64,000 bases of DNA from positions 32,195,404 through 32,259,403 of the forward strand of contig CM066916.1 of assembly GCA_033964015.1 (NCBI GenBank), read 5' to 3'. Each line of letters begins with the position of its first letter. Within the stretch, counting starts at the first letter, position 1. Origin of the DNA: Scolanthus callimorphus. Taxonomy: Eukaryota; Cnidaria; Anthozoa; Actiniaria; Edwardsiidae. Made by a program: the position numbers and the translations under genes. Positions 22,201 to 31,005 of the stretch are shown here, one piece after another. The notes under the pieces were generated by a model. That model was not told the DNA's origin. It was given only the letters and a program-made list of their open reading frames with translations, and did not search any database.

Positions 22201-24578
22201 GAAGTGGAATATGATGAAGATGACGTAGCGGGCGACGGTGACAACACTGATGGCGATAACAATAAAGAGGGCGACAGTGGTGGATACAATGTTTGTAAAG
22301 TAGCTGCAAACGAAGATGTTACCGTTGTTGTTGACGCTCGATGTATCTGAGCTGAAGTGAGAAGTGTTGTACTTAAAAACGTAGCCGAAACAACAGTTAG
22401 ATTAGATGAATCTATGACTGTCGATATACCTGATGTAAAATCTGGTGTTTGCGACCCTCTCGCCAAAGATAGTATCGTAGGCTGTTGTAGATCATTTGTC
22501 GAAGCTGTCACGATAGAAGGAAGTGACGAACTGAAACGTGGCTTAGACGGAAGTGCGCTATATTTTGTTGCCGTTGCGCTAAACAGGTACACGCTCTCAG
22601 TGATAACCTGGGAGTCAGTAGAATCCACAGACGATACATGTTTGGTGAGACTCGATGTAGCATTTATTGGTATATTAGACGAAGATGGTACAACTACATC
22701 TTCAGTACTGAAACTTCCAAAGGATGCTCCAAAACCAGACGAAGCAATAAGAGATGAAATAGTCGGTTGGAACAATGATGCTGTGGTAGAACTGCCACTC
22801 ATCACAACTTCCATAGAGGAAGACACAATTGCGAACGTTGTTTGTAATATAGATGAAGTTGAAGATACTTCATGTTGGCTGGTAGTGACTGAAGATGACA
22901 GAAAGTCAGTGGATGCGTCAAACCTAGACGGTTGTGTGGATGCGTCAAACGTAGACGGTTGTCCTGATTTTCCGAATCCCTGAAGTGTTGAGTTCGATGA
23001 CAACGACGTAGTCTCAGTACAAGTACTACAAGATGAGCGAACACTGGCCATTGTCGTAGCGTTGGACGAAGACGCCTGTGATGCGCGTGAGATCACTGTC
23101 GTGCTGTGGTATGACGTTAATGTCTCGTGATGTGCAGATGACGCCGTTTCATTCTTTGAGGCTGATATTGTGGCATGATCCGATGATGTTTTTGCTTGGT
23201 CTTTCGGTGTCGCCGGAGTTGCCAACAGGGACGAATAAATCATGGTCAAACTCGACTCTGTGGTTGACGTTGACGTCGCGGTCGGTGTTGAAGGTACATA
23301 ATTTGACATGGAGCTCTGTGTTGCCTCATGAATAGAATCCGTGACGCCTTCACCAGTAAGTGTTGTGGACATTGCCGAAAAACCAGTAGCAAGAATGGAA
23401 GACTTCGCCTTTGAGGAGCTACTACGGTTTGCGGTGGTTGATTGTGTCTCTAAGGATGTCGATATGGCTGTAGTTGCGCCAGTTGTCGCAGGTAGATATA
23501 CTGCTGTGTCGTCTGATGCTGCAGATGCCGTTGATGCTGGAGCAAGGCCTCGCGAAGTAGCAGTGACATTGGTTGGAAGAGTAATTGATGAGGCTTCACT
23601 AAGAGGAGGTGTTATAGAATTTACGGTTACGCCTGTTACAACGGACGATGTCATGATAGATGATGATGATGATGACGGTGACGTCGATGATGATGTTGAT
23701 AGTGGCGATAAAAAAGATGATAACATTTCGTTTGAAGGAGTTGTTCTGCTTATACCAGTCAGTGAAGTACTATTAACATAATTAGCAGATGTTAGTCTTG
23801 TATCAGTTGGCTGTACTTCTCGAGTGGCTTTTTTATATGTGAGAGATGATGTGAGAGATGATGTGAGAGATGATGCGAGAGATGATGCCAGAGATGATGT
23901 GAGAGATGATGTGTTGCGAATTGTGGACGAGTTATGTGCGTGCTCTGGAAGTGTCGCAGGCGTGACATAATTCGATATCTTAGATGAAGTTACTTGTGTT
24001 ATAAATGAGAAAACAGTTGATATGGACTGAGTTAGATTATGATTAACCAACAGCACAGTTGCGCTTGACGTGATTAAAGTGCTGCTTGCTTTAGAAAGTG
24101 CACCATATAAAGTACTATCATGCGGCGGAGATACATATACAGAGGTCGTGCTGTTTACAACCTGAAACGTTTTTGTTGTCTTAACAGTAGGTGTGGTAGT
24201 GACAGTTGTCTGAATTGTAGAGACACCATGCGTGACTTTTAAAGTGCTGCTTGCGATTATTGGAAGATCTGCGGTTTGTGAAGCTGTAGACGAAGTTGCG
24301 TTAACGTTTGCAGTGCTTATTGAAGACGAATTTAAAGAGTTTCTTAAACTTGCATGTACGTCTGCAAGTGTACGTTCTGATGTCAAGTTTGACGAAGTTG
24401 ATGACTGCAAGTTATTCTCATCAGGTGGTATGCGTGGTACATTTGATAGAGCTGCGATAAATGATGATGATAATGATGAGGATGCATTCTGAGTTAACCC
24501 ACCTACAAAACAAAAAAGAAAAAGGAGTGTTAATATAAGAGTGGGAGATAGGAGTAGGAACGCATTGCATAGTGGCAT
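842..24578 (-). CDS. Giant mucin-like type I membrane protein, KIAA1549/UPF0606-like (13 exons seen, 3' end missing)
   Basis: The gene reads right to left: an 11.8-kb first coding exon, then exons at 12237-12414, 11302-11457, 10870-11064, 10562-10656, 8841-9009, 7698-7889, 6825-6929, 4054-4191, 3441-3475, 2232-2415, 1238-1288 and 842-1016. Every junction has GT-AG ends and matching phase, which is strong evidence for one transcript. The product is at least about 4,490 residues: signal peptide, mucin-like ectodomain, SEA-like module with a basic RKRR site, one TM helix (NNLWAAIAVPCAVALLLIIL), and a charged tail of about 400 residues with coiled-coil stretches. Known: KIAA1549-family proteins share a mucin-like ectodomain, a juxtamembrane module, one TM and a long tail. 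Inferred: membership of that family, from this order and the short tail segment IHDLLNNSY. A role as a cell-surface or glycocalyx protein is a guess. The giant exon needs three 1-bp corrections to stay open. A last exon below 842 is expected, because the final exon seen ends in phase 1. Confidence 0.8.
1238..1288 (-). CDS. Mucin gene exon 12: 17-residue exon
   Basis: Acceptor TTTTTTCAG, donor GTAAGTTAG. It encodes DPRGSPTSHRQQPVIQP. Both ends are phase 0. Confidence 0.75.
2232..2415 (-). CDS. Mucin gene exon 11: basic and coiled-coil tail segment
   Basis: It encodes 61 residues: RRMKSRRDRWLHNRVG, a Ser/acidic stretch (SVESSVSPESTSDTE), then a Glu/Lys coiled coil ending KRKKRRRKARK. The basic cluster resembles a nuclear-localisation or membrane-lipid binding patch. 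Donor GTGAAA, acceptor GTCTCCAG. Confidence 0.8.
2471..2637 (+). mobile_element. Foldback MITE family F, copy 1
   Basis: It shares GCGCTCTGATTGGTCCAAAT, TTTCACCGATAAAG, CATTAGAGCACAAC and GATGTTGGGAGAGACAC with copies at 45.06, 49.97 and 60.74 kb. No coding capacity. Confidence 0.75.
3441..3475 (-). CDS. Mucin gene exon 10: 35-bp micro-exon
   Basis: Acceptor TTCTTGCAG, donor GTGAGTATA. It encodes AFPPLQPSLDS plus two bases that complete a Met codon with exon 11. Small, but both splice sites are strong and the phases fit. Confidence 0.7.
4054..4191 (-). CDS. Mucin gene exon 9: coiled-coil tail segment
   Basis: It encodes 46 residues, mostly Arg/Lys/Glu (NVERWRNKMRQREKMRQEI and after), predicted as a long charged helix. 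Acceptor ACTGTAG, donor GTATGTAG, both phase 0. A basic helix of this kind is also found in KIAA1549-family tails (recalled, not checked). Confidence 0.8.
4797..5953. mobile_element. Harbinger-like non-autonomous element, copy 1 (1,157 bp)
   Basis: The ends are inverted GGGACGTGTCATTATTTA followed by a G/C run, flanked by TTA at 4794-4796 and 5954-5956. A 3-bp TWA target duplication is the hallmark of PIF/Harbinger elements. Inside are AGGGTCC-type subterminal repeats and GCGCGCGAAGCGCGC palindromes. No transposase. A reversed copy lies at 51060-52167. Confidence 0.9.
5957..6255. other. Intron sequence with no recognised feature
   Basis: A/T-rich, no repeat partner seen in this window. Confidence 0.4.
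6256..6780 (+). mobile_element. tRNA-like SINE head split by a MITE
   Basis: TAGCCTAGTTGGTATAGC resembles an A box and GTGGGTTGGGATCTC a B box. After GGATCTC the sequence is interrupted by the element at 6319-6706 and resumes CCCGAAGAGG. It is not a functional tRNA, because the B box departs from GGTTCGAATCC. Confidence 0.55.
6319..6706. mobile_element. MITE with 7-8-bp target duplication (hAT-like)
   Basis: The ends are TACAGCTGTTTACATTTGAG and, inverted, CTCAAATGCAAGCAGCTGTA. GGATCTC is duplicated at 6312-6318 and 6707-6713. Long arms include ACGTTTCTAACGAGGAAAC and its inverse. A 7-8-bp duplication suggests hAT, but the terminal bases are not diagnostic. Confidence 0.75.
6825..6929 (-). 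CDS. Mucin gene exon 8: acidic tail segment
   Basis: It encodes 35 residues (AWQEPVPVGDLRDLTVTS and after). Acceptor GCTCTCAG, donor GTAACA, both phase 0. Its acceptor half is duplicated just upstream in the gene at 7019-7117. Confidence 0.8.
7019..7117 (-). repeat. Duplicated fragment of exon 8 and its upstream intron
   Basis: It matches 6897-7010 closely. It carries an acceptor-like GCTCACAG and about 11 codons of the exon (TWQEPVPVGDL), then diverges with no donor. It is therefore a pseudo-exon fragment 100 bp upstream of the real one. Confidence 0.8.
7118..8840. other. Introns 6 and 7 of the mucin gene; nothing further seen outside exon 7
   Basis: Apart from exon 7 this stretch shows no repeat, RNA or coding signal that I can support. 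Confidence 0.5.
7698..7889 (-). CDS. Mucin gene exon 7: cytoplasmic tail
   Basis: It encodes 64 residues beginning MKHLAGVVENSPQLGQ and including a Pro-rich stretch (VRFSPLPPLVQTS). Acceptor CCTGTCCAG, donor GTAGAC. Both ends are phase 0, so it could be skipped without a frameshift. Confidence 0.8.
8841..9009 (-). CDS. Mucin gene exon 6: cytoplasmic tail
   Basis: It completes the split Ser codon of exon 5 and encodes 56 residues of charged sequence (TGEHASKRPFPSLQPEVE, then an Arg/Glu-rich end). The donor is GTAAGG and the end phase is 0. Confidence 0.8.
9445..9893. mobile_element. Nested TIR element with TAGAGCGGATTTCAGATGA ends
   Basis: A 19-base perfect inverted terminal repeat. TA (or AT) is present at both junctions, consistent with Tc1/mariner-like insertion. 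A related but distinct end (GAGCAGATTTCGTATGACTGT) is seen at 45461-45804. Confidence 0.75.
9490..9692. mobile_element. Foldback element with 10-bp target duplication (Mutator-like)
   Basis: Two arms of about 85 bp (TAGCCTGCTAGCAGGCGTTGG to GCGCCATCTTGGATTTTT and inverse) around a short spacer. GACTTGGGTT is duplicated exactly at 9480-9489 and 9693-9702. TSDs of 9-11 bp with long TIRs are typical of Mutator-like elements. Confidence 0.9.
9912..10233 (+). mobile_element. tRNA-derived SINE with ATT tail
   Basis: The tRNA-like head at 9914-9988 has an A box (TTAGCGCAGTGGTAG) and a B box (GAGTTCAAACCCC). It is followed by a unique body with AAGGACGTAAAACCGTAGGC and an (ATT)n tail from about 10146. 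No protein. A Pol III internal promoter is expected. Confidence 0.85.
10562..10656 (-). CDS. Mucin gene exon 5: cytoplasmic tail
   Basis: The acceptor GCGCAG gives EAIKEMQETPYYSEAPKRPK in frame; the exon ends in phase 2 at AATCCAG/GTAACA. The ETPYYSE segment holds two adjacent tyrosines. A CGCAG shift of the acceptor would give a different, Arg-rich frame, so the start is inferred from phase. Confidence 0.75.
10870..11064 (-). CDS. Mucin gene exon 4: transmembrane helix
   Basis: It encodes 65 residues: a short Pro-rich stalk, the TM segment NLWAAIAVPCAVALLLIILF, then a basic stop-transfer stretch (VVRKRKK) and a Pro-rich start of the cytoplasmic tail. Acceptor TTGCGCAG, donor GTGATG. The basic cluster after the TM sets the topology as type I. 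Confidence 0.9.
11302..11457 (-). CDS. Mucin gene exon 3: second half of SEA-like module
   Basis: It encodes 52 residues: two predicted beta strands (VASVERVPNV, ETVEVKYRVLEG) followed by a helix (VPAAQVTEVSNRLTEGEMVV). That order matches the end of SEA-type or ferredoxin-like juxtamembrane modules. The donor is GTATGT and both ends are phase 0. There is no GSVVV-type autocleavage motif, so self-cleavage is not supported. Confidence 0.8.
11521..11885. repeat. 182-bp intronic tandem duplication
   Basis: Two adjacent copies begin GCTGTGCCTTGACTGTTTAT and end AATAGTTGAATAG (11521-11702 and 11703-11885) with few differences. It lies in the intron between exons 2 and 3 of the mucin gene. Confidence 0.9.
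12237..12414 (-). CDS. Mucin gene exon 2: juxtamembrane segment with RKRR site
   Basis: Acceptor ATTCCCAG and donor GTAAGGG. It starts by completing the split Arg codon of the giant exon and ends in phase 0. It encodes a basic stretch with KGSTRKRRNNEE and then KKYSERYKRFRRATDNYKVE. The RKRR could be a furin-type site (inferred). It sits between the two halves of the putative SEA-like fold. Confidence 0.85.
12415..12771. other. First intron of the mucin gene
   Basis: Flanked by the giant exon and exon 2. No other feature seen. Confidence 0.6.
12772..24578 (-). CDS. Giant exon: signal peptide and mucin ectodomain
   Basis: The start is the ATG at 24578, the first ATG of the frame, with A at -3. 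It is followed by a hydrophobic signal (FLLLSPTLILTLLFLFCFVG) and probable cleavage near GGLTQ. The remaining roughly 3,900 residues are dominated by Ser, Thr, Pro, Ala and Val with very many NxT/S sequons. Cysteine is almost absent; one pair (SCSTC) lies near residue 500. O- and N-glycosylation is therefore expected. The frame shifts near 21790, 19470 and 18490. Each shift is explained by one missing base, and with three bases restored the exon length gives exactly the phase needed at its donor (12764-12771, GTGAGTTC). The last part (NLVAMVILVPL and after) begins the SEA-like module. The shifts could be assembly errors or real lesions. Confidence 0.8.
14890..16950 (-). repeat. 52-residue (156-bp) tandem repeats in the mucin ectodomain
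   Basis: A landmark, ACGCTGCTAAACGGA on the plus strand, recurs at exact 156-bp steps from about 15640 to 16732, with shorter or more divergent units on the left (for example about 15089, 15212, 15371 and 15480). Each unit encodes about 52 residues with motifs such as TNTTVFLPATS, ETANTSAPFSSVVL and MTPTNESSIVF, giving three N-glycosylation sequons per unit. About a dozen units are recognisable. Unit shortening at 15212 and 15480 keeps the frame, as expected for unequal exchange in coding repeats. Confidence 0.9.
23839..23912 (-). repeat. 12-bp coding minisatellite (T/A-S-S-L units)
   Basis: Six copies of GAGAGATGATGT-like units, read on the minus strand as TSSL or ASSL repeats inside the mucin ectodomain. 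The 12-bp period keeps the frame. Confidence 0.85.
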
Positions 24579-25766
24579 GCTATTTCCCACATGCAGAATG
24601 CCGGTACATGTTGCTCGATACAAGGCAGTATAGCTGGCTTGGGCGATTTTCTGTGGTACTTTCTTGTTCTATCAAGGCCAGGAGTAAGGCAAAAAAGCCC
24701 CCAAATCACCCTCTGGAAAAAATGCGTAGTTTTGTTTTGCTTCGCCGTTTTCAAATAGCAAAGCTAACAAACGCTGGCTTTGGCACTTAAACTACACAAC
24801 AAAATATGCGAAATAGTAAGGTTATAGCTCGTTAAATCTATTGTTATGTAAGGATACAACGCCTGGTAATTTACTGGATGCAAATCATGCACATCCATGG
24901 ACTGGGTTTTCTAACCGACCAAACCCCGCCGTTCACTCTTCTTCACTTCTATAGTCATGCATTTTCTGATGTCAATCAGTCAATATATCATTTATCAGTG
25001 TGAACTAGACCATCATTTCTATTGATGGTCGTTATTGCAGAATAATTTATAATTTATGTGGTCTACTAGTATATAGAACCACCCGCTCCAAAGCCATAGG
25101 GGTCCGAGTAGTTAAGCTTAATGAATTTGAGGAGGCTCAGATTTAGAATTATTTCGATTATTTTTAGAGATGATCATTCGTCATATTATTTCCGTCGATT
25201 TTTGTTCTCGCCTTCGATCGCCCCATTTTTGCGCGACCAAAAACTCGCTCGTCGAACTGCTCGCCGCTTTCTCCTCTGTTTCTCTGGGTTTCGATTCGCT
25301 TGGTACGCAGGCTAAATATGACCGCTTTTGCTCTATCAAATTAATGTAACAACTTATTATGAACCAGCTTAAAATCCCACTAAATATCATTTCTACAAGA
25401 ATATGTTTAGGCTAAATTGGAAAAAACTCTTATAAGAGGGTTTTTACTGTATTTTGTGCAATATGGTTATGAAACCGATACCGCAAAATAAAATTAAAAA
25501 ACAATTAAACTTAACAAAGCAGTCGAAAGTCTCCAATATCCACAATATTATGTATATACTTGTCAACAAAGAAAATATATAGTATAACAGCTTTCCGAGT
25601 AATCAACCTCACAGACGCCTAGCACACTATCTCGCAATTAAAACGGAAGAAAAAGCTGATTACACAAAGACGCTAACAAGCGTCACCTTCTAGAGCGCAA
25701 TAATAAGTTGATTCTTGGAATATTGGATCCCATTATTGAATTCAATAATACTTTCGGCTCGGGAAA

Positions 25767-26535
25767 TAGTCCGGTCAATTTAGTGTTTAACCTGGAAAAA
25801 ATTGCAACATGGGATTTTTATACAGCAATTCTCCGGAACATATGTGAGAAATACGTGTCCAAATTTTGTGAAAATCCGTCGGGGGGAAGTTGGTTAAGTT
25901 TGGGGGTTTCCGTCTGCACGAAGGAAAGCCCGTTGTTTTCGGTGGCACTTCGACTATGAAAGCGAACAATTCGAAGGGAGGGCTATAGACTGTACATCCG
26001 TAACTCGGTATGATATTGAACGAGCTTTCGAGCAATTTCTTTCTACTGCATAATGTGATTGCATAGATGTGAATTTCGTGTTTGTTTATAACCAATTCTG
26101 CAAAGTAATAACTAAATAATACTGAGTTTTGACAAATCCCATATGATCCTTGTATTTCCCGCGTGGTGATACATTAAAGTTCGAATGTTATAAGCTTAAA
26201 GAAATAAAAGAAATAAACTGATCATAGCCGTAACTCATCGCTCAGAAATTAGTTGTTTCGACCGAAAAACCTTATTAAATCTTCCCCGGTTTCATCTCTA
26301 CAGTCTATAAACATTCTCACAGTTTCTGTGTTATTATTGTCTAAGTGCCGCCCAAAGCTAAAGGCGCCTTGACGTCGCCGGTAAAAGCACACATTTAACC
26401 AACTTCCCCGGTCGGATTTCTACAAAATTTGGATATGTTATTCCTACATATGTTTTTGACAATAAGTACCAAAAATTTCCCATGTTGCAATTTTTTCCAG
26501 GTTCGGGGTTTTTTCGGGCTAATTTGACCGGACTA
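25767..26535. mobile_element. 769-bp foldback/TIR element with an empty site at 34826
   Basis: Ends TAGTCCGGTCAATTTAG and, inverted, CTAATTTGACCGGACTA, with arms extending inward well over 100 bp (for example CTGGAAAAAATTGCAACATG on both sides). The duplicate copy reads GGGAAAACGTC with no insert, so a 3-bp AAA target duplication is likely. No transposase. Confidence 0.85.
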
Positions 26536-28260
26536 AAAACGTCTTTCGATTTAAACTTGGTTTTCGCTTTTTGATTGGACGATAGACGAGGGAGGCGCTT
26601 CCGTGACAGGGAGCTTTTTGTTTATGAGTTTTGTTACCAATATGGCGGGCCTGGTAGACTTTACGAGCCTGGTAAATCTCTCCCTCGTTCATTTGGAGAA
26701 GAAATTGTTGATCGTATTATCAGGGATATCCCAAGAAGCATAAAGCCAGTGACTTAAGAGTGTCAGAGCGTGGTGTTAGGAAGATAATCTAGTCCAAATC
26801 CAAGATCAAATCGAAAGACGTTTTCCCAAGCCAAATGCATTATTGAATCGAATAATGGATCTAAACATTCCAAGAATCAACTCATTATTGCACTCTAAGA
26901 GGGAGGCGCTTGAGCGTCTTTGGTTGTAACAGAACTCAATGAGTGAAACTTAGTCTTTGAGATGCAAACTTACCGCACAGGGGATTTTCTGTGCATCATA
27001 TATAATAATTTCGGGCTTTTCTATTAACGACGAAAATAAACGGTTCCACATTATTTTCTAATTAGATTTTCCAGTCTTGGTCTCTTCATTTTCTTATCTC
27101 ATTGATAAAAAGAACTTCTTCTGTCGAACCTTTCCTTTTTCAAAGGATGCCGCTTCATTTTACTTAGTAAGGTTCGTTAACTCAGATAAGCAAGATTTTT
27201 TGCATACAGACTCCTCATTTGATGGACAACAAAATATCAAAAATGAATTTTTGTAATGGATCCTTTTTTGAGATATTTAGGCTTTAAACTTTGGTTTCTG
27301 TGCCATTTTATGGGAGAATTAGTACTTTGATCAGGAATTATACAAACTTTGGTCGACCATATCTAAAAGTCATATTCTTCAAATTTCTTTAAAAATTGGA
27401 ATTAAACTTTTGGTCACAGAAACTCTTGGAATACGGAATCTTGAGCTCATATTTTGAAATATGGCGAAGTTAGACATTTTATTTTTGGTAATTTCCGCTC
27501 TGTCGTAAGGTGTAGATATAGTTTAGAGAACTATTCACGGAAAATGATGACATCCCATCGCAATTTCTGCTACGAAGCTCGTTTATCATTTTAAAGCTCA
27601 GAGCATTCACAATTTAATGAACTGATTTTAATTGAATTTGAGTTTTAGTGGCAGTATCAGTATCAGTAAAAACACGGTGTGAGGGATGTTTAATTTAGCT
27701 TTTTTAAACCGACTTTATGATCAGTTTTTGTAATATACATCAAAACCCCTTCCGTGTTTTAGATCATCTATCTATGAAGAATGAAATTCGATAATTAAGT
27801 TTAATTTGAAAGGTCATTTTTAGAGAAATAACATATTTCTACAGAAAATTCAATCTATTAGCTTTAAAATTATATATTGGCTCTTTTTCCGCTGACATTT
27901 CTCGAAACTATACCTATGCCTTAAATACACAACACTAAAACAAAAAAGATTAAAAAAACTTATGATATTGTTGTTATTTTTACGTGTTGGGAAATATATT
28001 AATGTTTGGGTGCTGTTAGTCCTCTTCTTCTTTAAAATCAAAGCGGTATTAAGACAAATAATTGCTCGTCGTTTTTTGGGGGAAAAAGTAAAATGCCATT
28101 TAAAGTTGATTCAGTTCCTTCTAGAAAATTGGAAACATTAGAACTACATAGGCCTGGTCTTGCTAATAGTCGACCTTCTGTGTTGTTTGTACCTGGATTG
28201 GACAGATCTTTTTGCGAAGAGGCATACTTGATCCACAAGTGTCGACGCAGTTGAATCAAA
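26536..28260. other. Intergenic part of duplication copy 1
   Basis: No gene seen. The last 230 bp (TTGATTCAGTTCCTTCTAGA and after) are conserved before every GPCR copy, so they probably hold the 5' UTR or promoter of this gene family. Confidence 0.5.
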
Positions 28261-29194
28261 ATGTTCAACGACTCATTTTCCAACCAAACACAGCCGTCCA
28301 ATGATGAACTTTTCAAAGTATCCAAAATAGTCTTAAGTTCTGTATTGCAGGTTGTAACTTGGGTGTTGAACGGACTGGTCATCTATCCAGTATACAAGAA
28401 CAAACCAATGAGAAAAAACATCAACTATTTCATCGTCAGCTTGGCGATTTGCGACTGCATATTAGTTTTCGTTTATCACATTCGTAGCTCCTTGATCTGG
28501 GCTTTTGAATGGAAGAGGGGGACAATCCATTGCAAATAATGACGACAACTACAAAAGCATGCTCAACATTTTCTCTAACGATTCTTCTCCTTATAACGGC
28601 GGAGAGATATCGAGCCGTGTCGTCTCTTACAGACACTAGCCTCTTCAACTCATGGGGATACAAACGGCTAATAATGATATCCGCACTGCTGTCAGTCTTA
28701 TTTGCCTCCCCGTGGTTGTACTTCGTGGAGTTTACGACATTCCGGGTTATGACAGTTTCTGTGACAGGCCTGACAGAAATTATGTCTGGTTCTTAATCGC
28801 CATAACCATAGTATATGGCGGTCTCTATTTGAGCACTATTATCTTAGGCTGCATGGTACTGAAATACCTGCGTGATATGGGCATCTTTATTAATCTGCCT
28901 GAAGTGCAGAAAGAGAGGCGAAAACGTCGTATGAAAAGCGCAATACGCATGGTGTTTTTCTCTCTAGGTAGTTATGTAGCTGTCAACGCTCCGCTTCAAC
29001 TGGCCGTTGTCATTTTAGGCGCAAAATACGAAATATCTGGCATGATGTTAGATACTAGTGTTTTTCTAAATGTATTAATATATGTGTCAGGTTTGAATTC
29101 TGTTTTTAGCCCTTGTATATATTTTATTTTTATAGAGGATTTTCGAGGATCTCTCCGAAAGATGTTTTGTAAAAGGAATATTGTCGAAGCCTAG
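28261..29194 (+). pseudogene. Class A GPCR copy with two 1-bp deletions
   Basis: It is homologous over its full length to the intact gene at 40223. The frame breaks after the TM3 cysteine (HCK, near 28538), where one A is missing from an A-run. It breaks again near 28733 after YFVE, where one base is missing. With both restored it would be 311 residues with an ERY motif, CPYQ-equivalent APLQ in TM6 and the same helix 8. TM1-TM3, TM3-TM5 and TM5-tail are each well conserved, so either decay is recent or the assembly is wrong. As it stands it cannot make a seven-helix receptor. Confidence 0.8.
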
Positions 29195-30629
29195 AACTTT
29201 CAGTTAGTTCAGCATTTTGCCGCAAGGTTATTATCAGGGAAGAAAAAGTACGAACACAAAACCTCTCCCGGTTTCTGATTCTCGTTAACTTAAAGACGCT
29301 GTCCAGATGTTTATGTGTCAGAACAAGTTAGCTCCTAAATATTGCAAGTATGTTTAAAAGAATATCTGAAATGCATAGATACAACACTAGAACTGAAAAG
29401 AAAGATATAGATCTTCCTCTCGAAACTATTCCTATACCTTAAATAAACAAAACTAAAACCAAAAAAAGTTTAAATAAGCTTATTGTTGATATGTTTACGT
29501 GTTGGGAAAGGTATTAATGTTTGGGTGCTTGAAGTTAGTCGTCTTCTTCTTTAACCCTATTCAGACTGATTACTCTAAAACCACTGCAACTGCTGCAACT
29601 ATGATGGTGAAACTTCATGACTTTTCCTAAAATTTATCTGGGGACATTTTGGTGTCAGGGTCAACGGCCCAGTTTCCATGGCAACCACTTTTTGACATGC
29701 ATGTTTTGCAAAACTCGAAAAACGTGAATTTTTCATATTCCAAGCTTAATGTTGGACACATTGCCCAATTGCCCAACTATCGGAGCTTGTACTCATTAGT
29801 AATTTATGTACAGGCTAATTAATTTTTGACACAAAATATTTGGGGGGGGGGGGGGGGTAGGGGGATTTTTGTTCATTTTAACATATGGTCTAAAACTAGC
29901 TCTGGGATTCACAAATATCCTTTTAATTCAACTTTTTGAATGTCAAACACTTCTTTGATGAATATTTTGTACATTTTGACCATTTTTTTCTCATTGAGTA
30001 TTTATCTGAAGAGTCAAATGTAAATTAAATGAAATCCAAGATGGCGGATCCAAGATGGCGGATCCAAGATGGCGGATCCAAGATGGCGGACAATATTTTC
30101 AAAAGTCGTCATTATGACGCAAGTTTGTTAAAATGTATGTGTTAATGTCACAAATTATTACATTTACATTATCTTGATGGATTGATCTTAATCAATCCAG
30201 TTTTGTTTTTGGAAAAAGCAAAATGCTATATTAACAAAACAAAAAAAGGTGATATAGTTCCTTCTAGAAAGTTCTGGAAAATTGAGAACATTAGAACTGC
30301 GCATGCTTTTCACTATCATTCATTCGTTTTTTACCTTTGAGGACGCCATCAGAGTACTTTGAGCCGTTTGAGGTCATTAACTTACTTCCGAAAAGAAAAC
30401 ACTTTCAAGCAACCTTGGGAAATGTATTGACGATCGATAACATGATTGAAATAGCCTTCTCAGCTAGGAAGTCGTGGGCGAATCATCCAAGCCGTTTCAC
30501 TAATCGTAAACCTTTTTGTTTGTCCTAGACGATCCCAAAAGTCAATCTTCTGTGTTGCTTGAACCTCATTTAGACAGATCTCGCCTTGCATACATCATCA
30601 TCAGCCAGTGTAAACGCAACTCAACCAAA
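29195..30629. other. Intergenic between GPCR copies
   Basis: It contains a long G run at about 29843 and a 14-bp minisatellite at 30036-30092, otherwise A/T-rich. The stretch from about 30200 (AAAAGCAAAATGC, TTCCTTCTAGAAAG) is the GPCR-upstream block of the third copy. Confidence 0.5.
30036..30092 (+). promoter_or_regulatory. Four tandem AAGATGGCGG motifs (YY1-like)
   Basis: AAGATGGCGG occurs at 30038, 30052, 30066 and 30080, exactly 14 bp apart. The core matches the known YY1 binding consensus (AANATGGCGGC) except for its last base. A binding role is inference; the array may simply be a minisatellite. Confidence 0.45.
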
Positions 30630-30707
30630 ATGTTCAACGACTCACTTTCAAACAAAACACAGCCGTTGAATGAGGAAGTGTCCAAAATACGAAAAAAGGA
30701 AAATTAG
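30630..30707 (+). pseudogene. Truncated GPCR remnant (first ~25 codons)
   Basis: It begins MFNDSLSNKTQPLNEEVSKI, near identical to the start of the intact gene, then loses homology in a Lys-rich stretch and stops. It is preceded by a diverged copy of the conserved upstream block. Confidence 0.85.
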
Positions 30708-30828
30708 GTCGTTCAAAGTTAAGTGGTCAAGTGCAAGAAAAACTGTATGCAGCCTCCTTAATGCCAACTATTGTTTTGCCATTGGCAGCCATCTTTGAAT
30801 CCTTTGTTATTCATGAGCTTTGCGGCTA

Positions 30829-31005
30829 GAGTATGGTCATGGCTAGATGGGATACTCACAGTTGGAGGCGATTAATAATCCATAGGCATAAACAATAGAA
30901 TGAAGCTACATGGCATAACATGGCATATGTAGGTTTGTTCTACCGTGAAGCCTATGAATTATTAATCACCTCCTTCTGAGTTATCCCTTCTAGCCATGAC
31001 CCTAG
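30829..31005. repeat. Foldback inverted repeat
   Basis: The arms GGTCATGGCTAGATGGGATA to ATTAATAATCCATAGGC and the inverse GCCTATGAATTATTAATCAC to TAGCCATGACC flank about 50 bp. Confidence 0.8.

Larger units (their letters stand above)
24622..29194. repeat. Segmental duplication, copy 1
   Basis: It matches 33516-41170 in the same orientation, starting at AAGGCAGTATA. The shared order is: mucin-upstream sequence, ACCCGCTCCAAAGCC block, A/T-rich spacer, then a GPCR gene. Copy 1 alone has the element at 25767-26535. Copy 2 alone has those at 33879-34133, 35937-36963 and 37461-40019. The left end lies only about 45 bp upstream of the mucin start codon. Confidence 0.9.
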
